From NCBI GenBank assembly GCA_016720345.1, contig JADKKV010000006.1, positions 62,001-126,000 on the forward strand: a stretch of 64,000 bases of DNA. Reading direction: 5' to 3'. The notes under the pieces are model-generated. The model searched no databases, had not been told where the DNA came from, and saw only the letters and a list, made by a program, of their open reading frames with translations. This stretch comes from Thermomonas sp. Lineage in GTDB: Bacteria > Pseudomonadota > Gammaproteobacteria > Xanthomonadales > Xanthomonadaceae. The position numbers were made by a program, and so were the translations under genes. Positions 7,979-17,131 of this stretch are shown one piece after another. Numbering within the stretch: position 1 is the stretch's first letter; the number at the start of each line of letters is the position of its first letter.

Positions 7979-10900
7979 TCAGAAGTCGTATTGCACCATG
8001 AAGCGCACCGCACGCGGGGTCTGCCAGCCATTGACCGATTTGTAGATGTTGGGCTGCAGGGCGCCGCCCGAGTCTTCGCCGAACTCGTTGACGTTGATCG
8101 CCTTGCGGCTGTTCAGCACGTTGAACACGTCGACCTTCAGGGTCAGGTGATCGTCCGCGAAGGCCGGCGACCACGACACGTTCAGGTCCAGCTTCTGGGT
8201 CCACGGCAGGCGACCGGCGGTACCGCGCGGCACCTGGACGCCATCGCAGTAGAAGTAGCTGTTGCCGTAGTTCGGCGAGATCGGGTGGTAACCGAAGCAG
8301 TTGATCGGACGCCCGGACTGCGCCGAGAAGTTGCCGCCGATCGACACGGTTTCGGTCACGTCGTAGCTACCGAACAGCTTGAAGCTGTGGCGACGGTCGT
8401 TCGGCAGGTAGCCGTACGAACCTTCAGCCAGTTCCGGGTAGTCGAAGTCCTGGGTGGTGCCGGTATCGTCCTGGCCGATATCCGACTTCACGCCACCTTC
8501 GGTGTTGCCGATGCTCTTGGCGAAGGTGTACGAACCCTGCAGGAACGCACGGTCCCAGCTGCTTTCGAAGAACACTTCGAACGCGGTGTACTTGCGCTTG
8601 GCCTTCGGGCCCAGGATGTCGGCGTCGAGCTCGACCGTCTCCAGGACGCCGTCGCCATTGACGTCCATCTTGAAGACGGAGTCGCGGCCCGGGTTGTACA
8701 GGTGGCAGAACGCAAAGCCGGGGTTGTAGACGGCGATGTCGCTGTTCTGGGTCTTGTCGACCGGCTCGATGAAGATGCCGCCGTCGGCGGTGAAGCCGTT
8801 CGCCAGCGCCCAGTCGATGATCGGACGGTAGTCGCACTGGTCGTCGATCGCCGCCTTCAGGTCGCGATGGATCAGTCGGGTACCCAGCGAGAAGGTATCG
8901 GTGATCTGCTTCTGGAAGCCCAGGATGTACTCGTCCTGGTACATCGGCTTCAGGCCCTGGTCGGAGATGGTCTCCGGGTTCTTGCCGACGCCGAACTCGT
9001 TGTTCAGGTAGCGGATGTCGCGACCGTTGTTGTAGTTCGGGATCAGGGTCAGGCCGGTCGGCGCCCCGGTCACCGGATCCACGCCGGTGTAGGTGTAGAA
9101 CTGCTCGCTGTACAGCGACTTCGAGGCACCACGCACCGCCACGGTGGCGGTCAGCGGCAGCGCGTAACGGCCGGCGTTGCCGTACACCTTGAAGGTGGAA
9201 TCACCGTACACGTCCCAGCTGAAGCCCAGGCGCGGGGCGAACTGGTTCTTGATTTCGGCGAAGGTTTCGCCGTCACCATTCATGTTCTCGAAGTTGTCCC
9301 AGCGCAGGCCGAGATAGGCGATGAAGTTGTCGGTGACGTTCCAGCTGTCTTCGATGTAGAACGCGGTCTGGTCGACGGCGACGGTGGAACCGGACTGGAA
9401 CACGCGCTTGCGGACGACGCTGTTCTCATTGGTGATGCCGGTTGCACTGTAGCGGCCGTAACGCCAGACGATGCCGCCGGAGTACGACTCACCTGCAACC
9501 GACTCGAAGTTGTCGATGTCGACGCCGGCGCGCAGCAGGTGGGCACCCAGCTGCCATTCCGCGTCGATGCGGAACTGGTCGCGGGTGTCCTTGGCGTCCG
9601 GACGACCGAGGACGCTGGCGATCTCGCAGCCAACGCGGCGCGGAACGATATTGTTCACGGCGGACGGACGCGCATCGACGATGACCGGGCAACCGTTGGC
9701 GGGCACGCCAACCGTACCCAGGTACTCGTTGACCACGCCGTTGGCGGCCACGGAGTAGTTGCCGCGGGCGGACTCGGTGGTACCGGCCAGCACCGACAGG
9801 GTGAAGCTGTCGGTCAGGTAGCCGGTGTACTTGCCGATGTAGGTATTGCCACCGAATTCGCTGTACTCGGTGCCCTTGAACGCACCCACCGTCGGAACGC
9901 CGCTGGTGGCGGTCACGTTGTAGTAGTCGGTCTCGATCTCACGCTTGTCGGAAATCGCGGTGAATTCGAGGATGTGGTTGTCGCTGATGTTCCAGTCCAT
10001 CTTCAGCAGCCACTTCGGCTGCGTGTTGACGTCGGAGGTACCGTTGCCGTTCCCACCGGGCAGCGACAGGTTGTCGTCCAGCTTGGTGTACTGCACCAGG
10101 CCGTAGGCGAACAGGCGGTCCTTGATCAGCGCGCCACCGGCCCAGACCGCAGCGGTCAGCTCGTCGGAGAACTTGTCGGACGAATTATCAGCCGCAACGG
10201 TGCCGTCGTTGTAAACCTGGTTCGGGAAGTTCTCGCGCAGGCTGCCCGGGGTGTAGAACAGGTTCCCACCGGCCATGAACTCGTTGGTGCCGCGACGCGA
10301 GATCTGGTTGACGACGCCACCGGTCGAACGGCCGAATTCCGCGCCGTAGCCGCCGGTCTTGGTCTGCTGCTCGGCGATCGCTTCGAACGGGATCTGCGCG
10401 AAGGCGAGGTTGTTGAAGCTGTTGGTGATGTTGAAGCCGTTGAAGTAGTACTGGTTCTCGGCCACCGACGAGCCACCGAAGGACGCCAGGTTGCCGAACG
10501 CCGAGTCGCCGCGCACGGTACCCGGGGCCAGCAGGGCCACCGCGGTGGTGTCACGCGCGACCGGGATCTTCGCGATCTGCTCGGCGGTCAGGATGGTGGT
10601 CGATTCGACCGAGGAGACGTCGATCGGGTTGATCGCGCCGGCACCGACGACGGTCACGGTGTCGAGGGTGGTGGCATCGCCGCCAGAGGTCACGAAGTCG
10701 ATGTTGGCCGCGCCGCCGACGTTGACCGTGACGTTGCGCGGGGCACCGCCGTTGCGGCTCAGCTGGTACTGGCCGGTGGGCAGGGCGGAGAAGCGGTAGT
10801 TGCCATCGCTGCCAGCGGTGATGGTGCGGCTGAAGCCGGTGGCCGGGTTGGTGATGGTGATGGTGTCGCCAGAGGCGGCACGGCCGGTGACTGCACCGGC

Positions 10901-10999
10901 GGTATTCGTCTGGGCCTGCACGCCGCCGACAAAGCACAGACCCAGAGCGACGGTAAGCGCGCTCCGCTTCAGGCCTTTGGCAAAGTAGTTAGAAGCCAT
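7979..10999 (-). CDS. TonB-dependent outer-membrane receptor, Oar-like
   Basis: 1006 residues: signal peptide cleaved after GVQA (residue 29), an N-terminal carboxypeptidase-regulatory-like beta domain at about 30-120 (GDTITITNPATGFSRTI, GNYRFSALPTGQYQLS), a plug domain with the TonB-box-like stretch TLDTVTVVG, then a long beta-barrel ending MVQYDF with the C-terminal aromatic used for BamA insertion. Such receptors import large or scarce substrates such as glycans, peptides or metal chelates; the ligand is not evident. A strong promoter and a 5' leader of about 70 bases precede it. Two TPR-sulfotransferases follow on the same strand. Confidence 0.92.
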   Translation of the reverse strand: MASNYFAKGLKRSALTVALGLCFVGGVQAQTNTAGAVTGRAASGDTITITNPATGFSRTITAGSDGNYRFSALPTGQYQLSRNGGAPRNVTVNVGGAANIDFVTSGGDATTLDTVTVVGAGAINPIDVSSVESTTILTAEQIAKIPVARDTTAVALLAPGTVRGDSAFGNLASFGGSSVAENQYYFNGFNITNSFNNLAFAQIPFEAIAEQQTKTGGYGAEFGRSTGGVVNQISRRGTNEFMAGGNLFYTPGSLRENFPNQVYNDGTVAADNSSDKFSDELTAAVWAGGALIKDRLFAYGLVQYTKLDDNLSLPGGNGNGTSDVNTQPKWLLKMDWNISDNHILEFTAISDKREIETDYYNVTATSGVPTVGAFKGTEYSEFGGNTYIGKYTGYLTDSFTLSVLAGTTESARGNYSVAANGVVNEYLGTVGVPANGCPVIVDARPSAVNNIVPRRVGCEIASVLGRPDAKDTRDQFRIDAEWQLGAHLLRAGVDIDNFESVAGESYSGGIVWRYGRYSATGITNENSVVRKRVFQSGSTVAVDQTAFYIEDSWNVTDNFIAYLGLRWDNFENMNGDGETFAEIKNQFAPRLGFSWDVYGDSTFKVYGNAGRYALPLTATVAVRGASKSLYSEQFYTYTGVDPVTGAPTGLTLIPNYNNGRDIRYLNNEFGVGKNPETISDQGLKPMYQDEYILGFQKQITDTFSLGTRLIHRDLKAAIDDQCDYRPIIDWALANGFTADGGIFIEPVDKTQNSDIAVYNPGFAFCHLYNPGRDSVFKMDVNGDGVLETVELDADILGPKAKRKYTAFEVFFESSWDRAFLQGSYTFAKSIGNTEGGVKSDIGQDDTGTTQDFDYPELAEGSYGYLPNDRRHSFKLFGSYDVTETVSIGGNFSAQSGRPINCFGYHPISPNYGNSYFYCDGVQVPRGTAGRLPWTQKLDLNVSWSPAFADDHLTLKVDVFNVLNSRKAINVNEFGEDSGGALQPNIYKSVNGWQTPRAVRFMVQYDF

Positions 11000-11037
11000 G
11001 TTGTGTAACCCCCATAGGGAAAGTTGTGACCAGAGAT

Positions 11038-11047
11038 GTACATGTAC
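11038..11047. promoter_or_regulatory. 10-bp palindrome in the TonB-receptor leader
   Basis: Perfect palindrome GTACATGTAC located between the predicted transcription start (about 11069) and the start codon. It could be an operator or simply chance; no regulator is identified. Confidence 0.3.
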
Positions 11048-11075
11048 GCCCGGCCTGGACCGGCCCGACTCGCCG

Positions 11076-11104
11076 ACTATAGCCAGCCAACGAATCCTTA
11101 ACAA
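11076..11104 (-). promoter_or_regulatory. Sigma-70-type promoter of the TonB-dependent receptor
   Basis: On the minus strand TTGTTA (11104-11099), a 17-base spacer and TATAGT (11081-11076). The -10 matches consensus at five of six positions and spacing is optimal. The rest of the 332-base gap to pckG (11000-11331) shows only a GGCGCG/CGCGCC inverted repeat at 11132-11151 and no gene. Confidence 0.65.
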
Positions 11105-11331
11105 GCCCTTGTCGTCCCATTCACATTGCGGGGCGCGGAATTTTTCGCGCCGCGTCAAAATGCCGCAGTGCAGCATCGGACCGCCGGATTGCCCGGCGGC
11201 GTGCAACTGGCGACATCCCGAACGGGCGCACGCAGGGTTGGCCTTGTCGCGTCGATCCGGTCAAAGGTGCAGGCTCGTTCCTCTGCCGACGGCGCAAGGC
11301 CGGATCATGCTGCGATGCAGCACCACCTTCG

Positions 11332-13122
11332 TCAGGCCAATGCGCCGGAAATCCGCACCTGCTCCGCCTTCAGCGCCGCCGGCATGCGCGGGCCGTACTC
11401 GTCCAGGAACTGGCCGATGCTCTCGAACTCCGCCTGCCAGCCGGCACGGTCGTAGCCGAACAGCTTGGCGCGGGCTTCGGCGGACAGTTCGAGTCCTTCC
11501 AGATTGAGGTCGGCTTCGGCCGGCAGGCGGCCGATCGGGGTTTCGACCGCACCTGCCCCGCCTTCGACGCGCCGGATCATCCATTCCAGCACGCGCAGGT
11601 TGTCGCCGAAGCCCGGCCACAGGAACTTGCCGTCGTTGCCCTTGCGGAACCAGTTGACGTGGAAGACCTTCGGCAGCTTCGCGCCCTCGGTGTCGAACGA
11701 CAGCCAGTGCGCGAAGTAGTCGGCGAAGTTGTAGCCGCAGAACGGCTTCATCGCCATCGGGTCGCGGCGCATCACCCCGACCGCGCCGGTGGCGGCGGCA
11801 GTGGTTTCCGAACCCATCGCGGCGCCGACCAGCACGCCGTGGGTCCAGTCGCGGGCCTCGAACACCAGCGGCACCAGCGAGGCGCGGCGGCCGCCGAAGA
11901 CGATGGCGGAAATCGGCACGCCCTGCGGATCTTCCGCCATCGGCGAATAAGATGGGCAGCGCCTGGCGCTGACGGTGAAGCGGGAATTGGGATGCGCGGC
12001 CGGGCGCTTGGCCGGGTCGTAGGCCTCGCCGCGCCAGTCAGTGGCGGGCTGCTGGCCGTTGTCGATGCCTTCCCACCACGGCTGGTTGTCGGCGGTGGTG
12101 CCGACATTGGTATAGATGGTGTTGGACTGGATCGAAGCCAGCGCGTTCGGGTTGGATTTCTCCGAGGTGCCCGGCGCCACGCCGAAGAAGCCGGATTCCG
12201 GGTTGATCGCGTACAGGCGGCCGTCCGCGCCGGGGCGCATCCAGCAGATGTCGTCGCCGATCGTCCACACCTTCCAGCCGGCCTCGCGGTAGCCCGCCGG
12301 CGGGATCAGCATGGCGAGGTTGGTCTTGCCGCAGGCGCTGGGGAACGCCGCGGCGATGTAGTGGGTCTCGCCCTGCGGGTTCTCCACGCCCAGGATCAGC
12401 ATGTGCTCCGCCAGCCAGCCTTCCTGGCGCGCCTGGTGGCTGGCGATGCGCAGGGCATGGCACTTCTTGCCGAGCAGGGCGTTGCCGCCGTAGCCGGAGC
12501 CGTACGACTTGATGGTCAGTTCTTCGGGGAAATGCATGATGAAGCGGCGGTTGGGGTCCAGCTCGCCGATCGAATGCAGGCCCTTGACGAATGCGCCTTC
12601 GCGCTCGATCCGCGCCAGCGCGGCCGCGCCCATGCGGGTCATGATCCGCATGTTGGCGACCACGTAGGGCGAGTCGGTGATCTCCACCCCGCAGCGCGAC
12701 AGCGGCGAGTCGATCGGCCCCATGCAGTACGGGATGACATACATCGTGCGGCCCTGCATGCAGCCGTCGAACAGGGCGTCCATCTCGGCGTGGGCCTCGT
12801 CCGGCGCCATCCAGTGGTTGTTCGGGCCGGCGTCCTCGTGGTGGGTGGTGCACACGTAGGTCAGGTGCTCGACCCGGGCCACGTCGTCCGGATCCGAGCG
12901 GTGCAGCCAGCTGTCCGGATGGGTCTGTTCGTTGAGCTTGAGCAGGGTGCCGTCGGCCTGCATGCGCGCGACCAGGGCGTCGTTCTCGCTGTCGCTGCCG
13001 TCGCACCAGTGGATCGCGTCCGGGCGGGTGCGCATGGCGACGCTGGCCACCCAGTCGTTCAGCGCAGCGAGGGCGCTGCCGGTGGAAGTGGCGTCGGAGC
13101 TGTGTTTGGAGAGTGCGTTCAT
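11332..13122 (-). CDS. pckG: Phosphoenolpyruvate carboxykinase (GTP)
   Basis: Converts oxaloacetate and GTP to PEP, CO2 and GDP, the first committed step of gluconeogenesis. The 596 residues fit the GTP-dependent family. Signatures are the P-loop FPSACGKTNLAM with the reactive Cys264, the metal-binding region around TIGDDICWM, PWWEGIDN, and MKPFCGYNFADYFAHWL near the C-terminus. It is not the ATP-dependent PckA type. Monocistronic, with tetR on the same strand upstream. No regulator site was recognised. Confidence 0.97.
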   Translation of the reverse strand: MNALSKHSSDATSTGSALAALNDWVASVAMRTRPDAIHWCDGSDSENDALVARMQADGTLLKLNEQTHPDSWLHRSDPDDVARVEHLTYVCTTHHEDAGPNNHWMAPDEAHAEMDALFDGCMQGRTMYVIPYCMGPIDSPLSRCGVEITDSPYVVANMRIMTRMGAAALARIEREGAFVKGLHSIGELDPNRRFIMHFPEELTIKSYGSGYGGNALLGKKCHALRIASHQARQEGWLAEHMLILGVENPQGETHYIAAAFPSACGKTNLAMLIPPAGYREAGWKVWTIGDDICWMRPGADGRLYAINPESGFFGVAPGTSEKSNPNALASIQSNTIYTNVGTTADNQPWWEGIDNGQQPATDWRGEAYDPAKRPAAHPNSRFTVSARRCPSYSPMAEDPQGVPISAIVFGGRRASLVPLVFEARDWTHGVLVGAAMGSETTAAATGAVGVMRRDPMAMKPFCGYNFADYFAHWLSFDTEGAKLPKVFHVNWFRKGNDGKFLWPGFGDNLRVLEWMIRRVEGGAGAVETPIGRLPAEADLNLEGLELSAEARAKLFGYDRAGWQAEFESIGQFLDEYGPRMPAALKAEQVRISGALA

Positions 13123-13193
13123 GGAGTGGCCTCGGCCCAGGCGGGCACCGGTGGGACGCGGGCGACGCCGCGTCCGGGGTCAGGATTCGGGGT

Positions 13194-13772
13194 TCAGGAC
13201 TTCGGGATCAGGGTCGCCATCATGTGTTCGATGTAGCCGTCGAGCCCCTCGATCGGCTGGCGCGCCTGGAACTTCGGCAATTCGAGCTGCAGGAAGCCGA
13301 CGTAGACGGCATAGGTCATGCGCGCCCGGTTCAGCGCGTCCTTCTGGCTCAGGCCGGCCTGGCGGAAGGATGCGAACAGGAAGCCGATGCGGCGGTCCAG
13401 CACGTGCGCCAGCACCGCCTGCACGGCGGCATGGTCGCTCGCCTTCAGCAGCTCGGAATAGATGACGTGGGTCTTGTTGTGGTGCGCGATCAGCTGGAAC
13501 AGCGAACGCAGCCGTGCGGTCGGGTCCGAGATCGACTCCAGCGCCCCGTAGGCGGCCTGTTCGTCGTGCTCCCAGCGCTCCAGTGCCGCCTGCAGGAGGG
13601 CGTCGCGTGACGGGAAATGCCAGTAGAAGCTGCCCTTGGTGACCCCAAGCCGGCGTGCCAGCGGTTCCACCGCCACCGAACCGACGCCGGCCTCGGCGAT
13701 CTGCTCGAGTGCCTCGCGGGCCCAGTCGTCGGCGCTCAGGCGCCCGCTGCGTGGTAAGGCTTCGGTGGTCAT
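13194..13772 (-). CDS. TetR/AcrR-family transcriptional regulator (likely of fadE)
   Basis: 192 residues from the ATG at 13772. An N-terminal helix-turn-helix contains ALEQIAEAGVGSVAVEPLAR and RLGVTKGSFYWHFPSRDALL, the canonical TetR recognition helix. The C-terminal ligand domain (about 70-192) is helical with no recognised ligand motif. It is divergent from an acyl-CoA dehydrogenase gene, and a palindrome overlaps that gene's -10, so it probably represses fatty-acid oxidation until an acyl-CoA or similar signal binds. Function is inferred from position. An upstream in-frame ATG at 13964 is rejected because it lies across the fadE promoter. Confidence 0.9.
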   Translation of the reverse strand: MTTEALPRSGRLSADDWAREALEQIAEAGVGSVAVEPLARRLGVTKGSFYWHFPSRDALLQAALERWEHDEQAAYGALESISDPTARLRSLFQLIAHHNKTHVIYSELLKASDHAAVQAVLAHVLDRRIGFLFASFRQAGLSQKDALNRARMTYAVYVGFLQLELPKFQARQPIEGLDGYIEHMMATLIPKS

Positions 13773-13853
13773 CCTGGTCTTTGTGCGTCCATACGCCGGG
13801 GCTTGGAGGGGTATGCTCGGGAAGTATGCTGAGTTTTTGCTCGGATTCGCCAA

Positions 13854-13881
13854 TTGACAGCGGCGACCGACACGCCATACT
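13854..13881 (+). promoter_or_regulatory. Predicted fadE promoter
   Basis: Perfect -35 TTGACA at 13854-13859, 16-base spacer, -10 CATACT at 13876-13881 (four of six). The start codon is about 75 bases downstream. Confidence 0.6.
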
Positions 13882-13892
13882 TGACCGTATGG
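13875..13892. promoter_or_regulatory. Probable TetR-family operator overlapping the fadE -10
   Basis: Perfect inverted repeat CCATAC-N6-GTATGG spanning 18 bases, the usual size for TetR dimers, sitting on the -10 of the fadE promoter. Further CATAC/GTATG pentamers lie at 13790, 13811 and 13824 in the same intergenic region. Confidence 0.6.
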
Positions 13893-13956
13893 TACGAAAC
13901 GCTGCAACCGCATGCAACGTTGCCATGCCCAGATACCCGGCCCCCGGAGTCCCCAC

Positions 13957-16431
13957 ATGAGCATCCTGCTTCCCTTCCTGATCCTGCTGGCCGCGACCGC
14001 GTTCGCGGCCTACCACCGCCTGCGCCTCGCAGTCTGGGCCGCGGCGACGGCCACCCTGCTGGTCGCCTGCTGGCTGTTGGGCGCCGACAAGACCGCCACC
14101 AGCGTGGCTGCCGTGCTGGTGGCGCTGGTCGCGCTGCCGCTGCTGCTGCCGTTCCTGCGGATGCCGCTGATCACCCGGCCGCTGCTCGGCTTCTACACCA
14201 AGATCCTGCCGCCGCTGACGGAAACCGAGCGGGTGGCGCTGGAAGCCGGCACCGTGGGCTGGGAAGGCCAGCTGTTCTCCGGCAAGCCGGACTGGAACGT
14301 GCTGGCCGACCAGCCCAGGCCCACCCTGCGCCCAGACGAGCAGGCGTTCCTGGACGGCCCGGTCGAAGAACTGTGCCGGATGACCAACGACTGGCAGATC
14401 ACCCACGTCGACGCCGACCTCTCGCCGGAGCTGTGGGACTACATCAAGAAGAACCGCTTCTTCGGGATGATCGTGCCGAAGGAATACGGCGGCCTGGGGT
14501 TCACCGCGCTGGGCAACCACAAGGTGATCCAGAAGCTGGCATCGATCAGCGCGGTGGTCAGTTCCACCGTCGGCGTGCCGAACTCGCTGGGTCCGGCCGA
14601 GCTGCTGATGCACTACGGCACCGACGAACAGAAGCAGCACTACCTGCCGCGCCTGGCCGATGGTCGCGAGGTGCCCTGCTTCGCCCTGACCGGCCCGTTC
14701 GCCGGGTCGGATGCGACCTCGATCCCCGACTACGGCATCGTCTGCATGGGCGAATGGAACGGCGCGCGGGTGGTCGGCGTGCGCCTGACCTTCGACAAGC
14801 GCTACATCACCCTGGCACCGGTCGCCACCCTGGTCGGCCTGGCCTTCCGCATGTACGACCCGGATGCCCTGCTGGGCGACAAGCGCGACATCGGCATTTC
14901 GCTGGCGCTGGTCCCGCGCGACACCGCCGGCCTGGAGATCGGCCGCCGCGCGATGCCGCTCAACAGCACGTTCCAGAACGGCCCGGTGCGCGGCAAGGAC
15001 GTGTTCATCCCGCTCAGCCAGCTGATCGGCGGCGAGGCGATGGCCGGCAAGGGCTGGCAGATGCTGGTCGAGTGCCTGTCGATCGGGCGCTCGATCACCC
15101 TGCCCTCCACCGCCAGCGGCGGCGCCAAGATCGGCGCGGTGGCGACTGGCGCGTACGCACGCATCCGCAAGCAGTTCGGGCTGTCGATCGGCCGCTTCGA
15201 GGGCGTCGAGGAAGCGCTGGCGCGGATCGGCGGCAACGCCTACACCATCAGCGCGCTGGCCGAGGCCTCGGCGGCGGCGGTGGCGCGTGGCGAATTGCCG
15301 GCGGTGCCGTCCACCATCTCCAAGTACCACTGCACCGAGATGGGCCGCGACGTTTCCCGCGACGTGATGGACATCATCGGCGGCAAGGGCATCATCCTCG
15401 GCCCGCGCAACTTCGCCGGCCGCGCCTACCAGGCGGCGCCGATCGCGATCACGGTGGAAGGCGCGAACATCATGACGCGCTCGCTGATGATCTTCGGCCA
15501 GGGCGCGATCCTGTGCCACCCGTGGGTGCTGAAGGAGATGAAGGCGGCGACCAACCCGGACGCCGGCGCGCGCCTGCGCGACTTCGACCACGCGCTGTTC
15601 GGCCACATCGGCTTCGCGATCTCGAACGCGGTGCGCTCGCTGTGGTTCGGCCTCACCGGCGCGCGCATCGGCGCGGCGCCGGGCGACACCTACACCCGCC
15701 GCTACTACCGCAAGCTCAACCGCTACTCGGCGGCGCTGGCGCTGATGGCGGACACCTCGATGCTGATGCTGGGCGGCAAGCTGAAGTTCAAGGAATCGCT
15801 GTCGGGCCGCCTCGGCGACGTGCTCAGCAACCTGTACATCGCCAGCGCCCTGCTCAAGCGCTACGAGGACGAAGGCAGCCCGGCCGCCGACCAGCCGCTG
15901 CTGGCGTGGTCGATCCACAACGCGGTGTTCAAGATCGAGAACGCGTTCTCCGGCGCGCTGCGCAACTTCCCGATCCGCCCGGTCGGCTGGCTGCTGTGGG
16001 CGCTGGTGTTCCCGTGGGGCCGCCGCGCGCAGTACCCGAGCGACCGCCTGTGCCACAAGGTCGCCTCGCTGCTGATGTCGCCGAACGAGGCGCGCGACCG
16101 GCTGGCGGTGGGCGTGTTCACCACCCCCTGCGAGAACAATCCGGCCGGCCGCATCATCAGCTACCTGCCGAAGGTGGTGCTGGCCGAACCGGTCGAGCGC
16201 AAGCTGATCAAGGCCCTGAAGAACAGCGACATCGAGGCGCTCGATTTCCGGGCGCAGCTGGAAGAGGGCGTGCGCGAAGGCTGGATCACCGCCGAGGAGC
16301 GGGTGCAGCTGGAGGAACTGCGGGTGATGACGATCGACGCGATCAGCGTCGACGACTTCGACCCGGCGGAACTGCGCTCTGCCTGCTCGCGGCTGGAGCA
16401 GGACGCCACGGAAGCGCGCGCGGCTGCATGA
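13957..16431 (+). CDS. fadE: Acyl-CoA dehydrogenase FadE, membrane-anchored
   Basis: First step of beta-oxidation: oxidises acyl-CoA to trans-2-enoyl-CoA with FAD. The 824 residues match the long FadE/YafH type. Two hydrophobic segments lie within residues 1-75, followed by the acyl-CoA dehydrogenase N-terminal, middle (ALTGPFAGSDATS) and C-terminal flavin domains, and a FadE-specific C-terminal helical extension of about 270 residues. The ATG at 13957 follows a GGAG site. It is divergent from a TetR regulator with an operator-like palindrome on its -10. A 15-bp hairpin follows the stop. Confidence 0.95.
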   Translation: MSILLPFLILLAATAFAAYHRLRLAVWAAATATLLVACWLLGADKTATSVAAVLVALVALPLLLPFLRMPLITRPLLGFYTKILPPLTETERVALEAGTVGWEGQLFSGKPDWNVLADQPRPTLRPDEQAFLDGPVEELCRMTNDWQITHVDADLSPELWDYIKKNRFFGMIVPKEYGGLGFTALGNHKVIQKLASISAVVSSTVGVPNSLGPAELLMHYGTDEQKQHYLPRLADGREVPCFALTGPFAGSDATSIPDYGIVCMGEWNGARVVGVRLTFDKRYITLAPVATLVGLAFRMYDPDALLGDKRDIGISLALVPRDTAGLEIGRRAMPLNSTFQNGPVRGKDVFIPLSQLIGGEAMAGKGWQMLVECLSIGRSITLPSTASGGAKIGAVATGAYARIRKQFGLSIGRFEGVEEALARIGGNAYTISALAEASAAAVARGELPAVPSTISKYHCTEMGRDVSRDVMDIIGGKGIILGPRNFAGRAYQAAPIAITVEGANIMTRSLMIFGQGAILCHPWVLKEMKAATNPDAGARLRDFDHALFGHIGFAISNAVRSLWFGLTGARIGAAPGDTYTRRYYRKLNRYSAALALMADTSMLMLGGKLKFKESLSGRLGDVLSNLYIASALLKRYEDEGSPAADQPLLAWSIHNAVFKIENAFSGALRNFPIRPVGWLLWALVFPWGRRAQYPSDRLCHKVASLLMSPNEARDRLAVGVFTTPCENNPAGRIISYLPKVVLAEPVERKLIKALKNSDIEALDFRAQLEEGVREGWITAEERVQLEELRVMTIDAISVDDFDPAELRSACSRLEQDATEARAAA

Positions 16432-16436
16432 GCCCC

Positions 16437-16471
16437 CGCCGCGATCCCGGCAACCCGCCGGGATCGCGGCG
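16437..16471 (+). terminator. Strong hairpin after fadE
   Basis: Perfect 15-bp stem with a 5-base loop beginning 6 bases after the fadE stop codon. There is no T tract, so it may stabilise the 3' end or cause partial termination rather than act as a classical intrinsic terminator. Confidence 0.55.
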
Positions 16472-16531
16472 TCGGCACCATCCCACCACTTGCCTGTGAC
16501 GCCCGGCCCGGCCGGGCAAGCGAGCCCCGAG

Positions 16532-16999
16532 ATGTCCGTGCTTGCCACCTACCGCCGCCTGGCCCGCTGGCCCGCGGGCCGCTGGCTGTTTTCCCGGCTG
16601 GTGTGCCTGAAGGCGCCCTACTTCGCCAGCATCGACCCGCGCATGGAACTGCTGGAGCCGGGGCGTGGCGTCGCCACCCTCCGCCATCGGCGCGCGGTCA
16701 GCAACCACCTCGGCAGCGTGCACGCGATCGCGCTGTGCAACCTGGCCGAGTTCGTCGGCGGCCTCGCCTGCGATGCCAGCATCCCGCCGTCGATGCGCTG
16801 GATCCCCAAGGGCATGACCGTGGCCTACCTGAAGAAGGCGATCGGCAGCATGCGGGCGACCGCAACGCCCGCGTTCGCGCCGCGGGAATCCGCGCAAGGC
16901 TACGAACTGCCGTTCGAGGTGGTGGTCGCGAACGCGCAGGGCGAGCCGGTGTTCACCGCCACCATCGCGATGTGGGTGTCGCCGAAAACCCCGCGCTGA
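16532..16999 (+). CDS. DUF4442-like hotdog-fold thioesterase
   Basis: 155 residues from the ATG at 16532. The middle (RAVSNHLGSVHAIALCNLAEFVGG) matches hotdog thioesterases of the PaaI/DUF4442 kind, in which the Asn-His and the following helix carry substrate contacts. The C-terminal strands (FEVVVANAQGEPVFTATI) fit the same fold. It follows fadE after 100 bases on the same strand and may hydrolyse acyl-CoA in the same pathway. The assignment is to a fold family; substrate unknown. An alternative start at 16490 would add 14 unconserved residues. Confidence 0.78.
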   Translation: MSVLATYRRLARWPAGRWLFSRLVCLKAPYFASIDPRMELLEPGRGVATLRHRRAVSNHLGSVHAIALCNLAEFVGGLACDASIPPSMRWIPKGMTVAYLKKAIGSMRATATPAFAPRESAQGYELPFEVVVANAQGEPVFTATIAMWVSPKTPR

Positions 17000-17131
17000 C
17001 CCGGCGCCAAGGCCACTGGCCACGCGACCGCTTGCGATGCCATCCTGCGTTTGCGCGGGGATGAGGTTCGCCTGCGCGCGGACGTGGTGGCGCCGGACCC
17101 GGCGTGCGCCGGCAGGCAAGGGGACGCTTGG

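Noticed and set aside
7991-11008. A 1005-residue open frame on the plus strand opposite the TonB-dependent receptor
   Set aside because: It is the antisense of a firmly identified receptor and arises from codon bias in GC-rich DNA; no domain and no ribosome site.
11659-13236. A 525-residue frame opposite pckG
   Set aside because: Antisense artefact; the minus-strand gene is a complete PEP carboxykinase.
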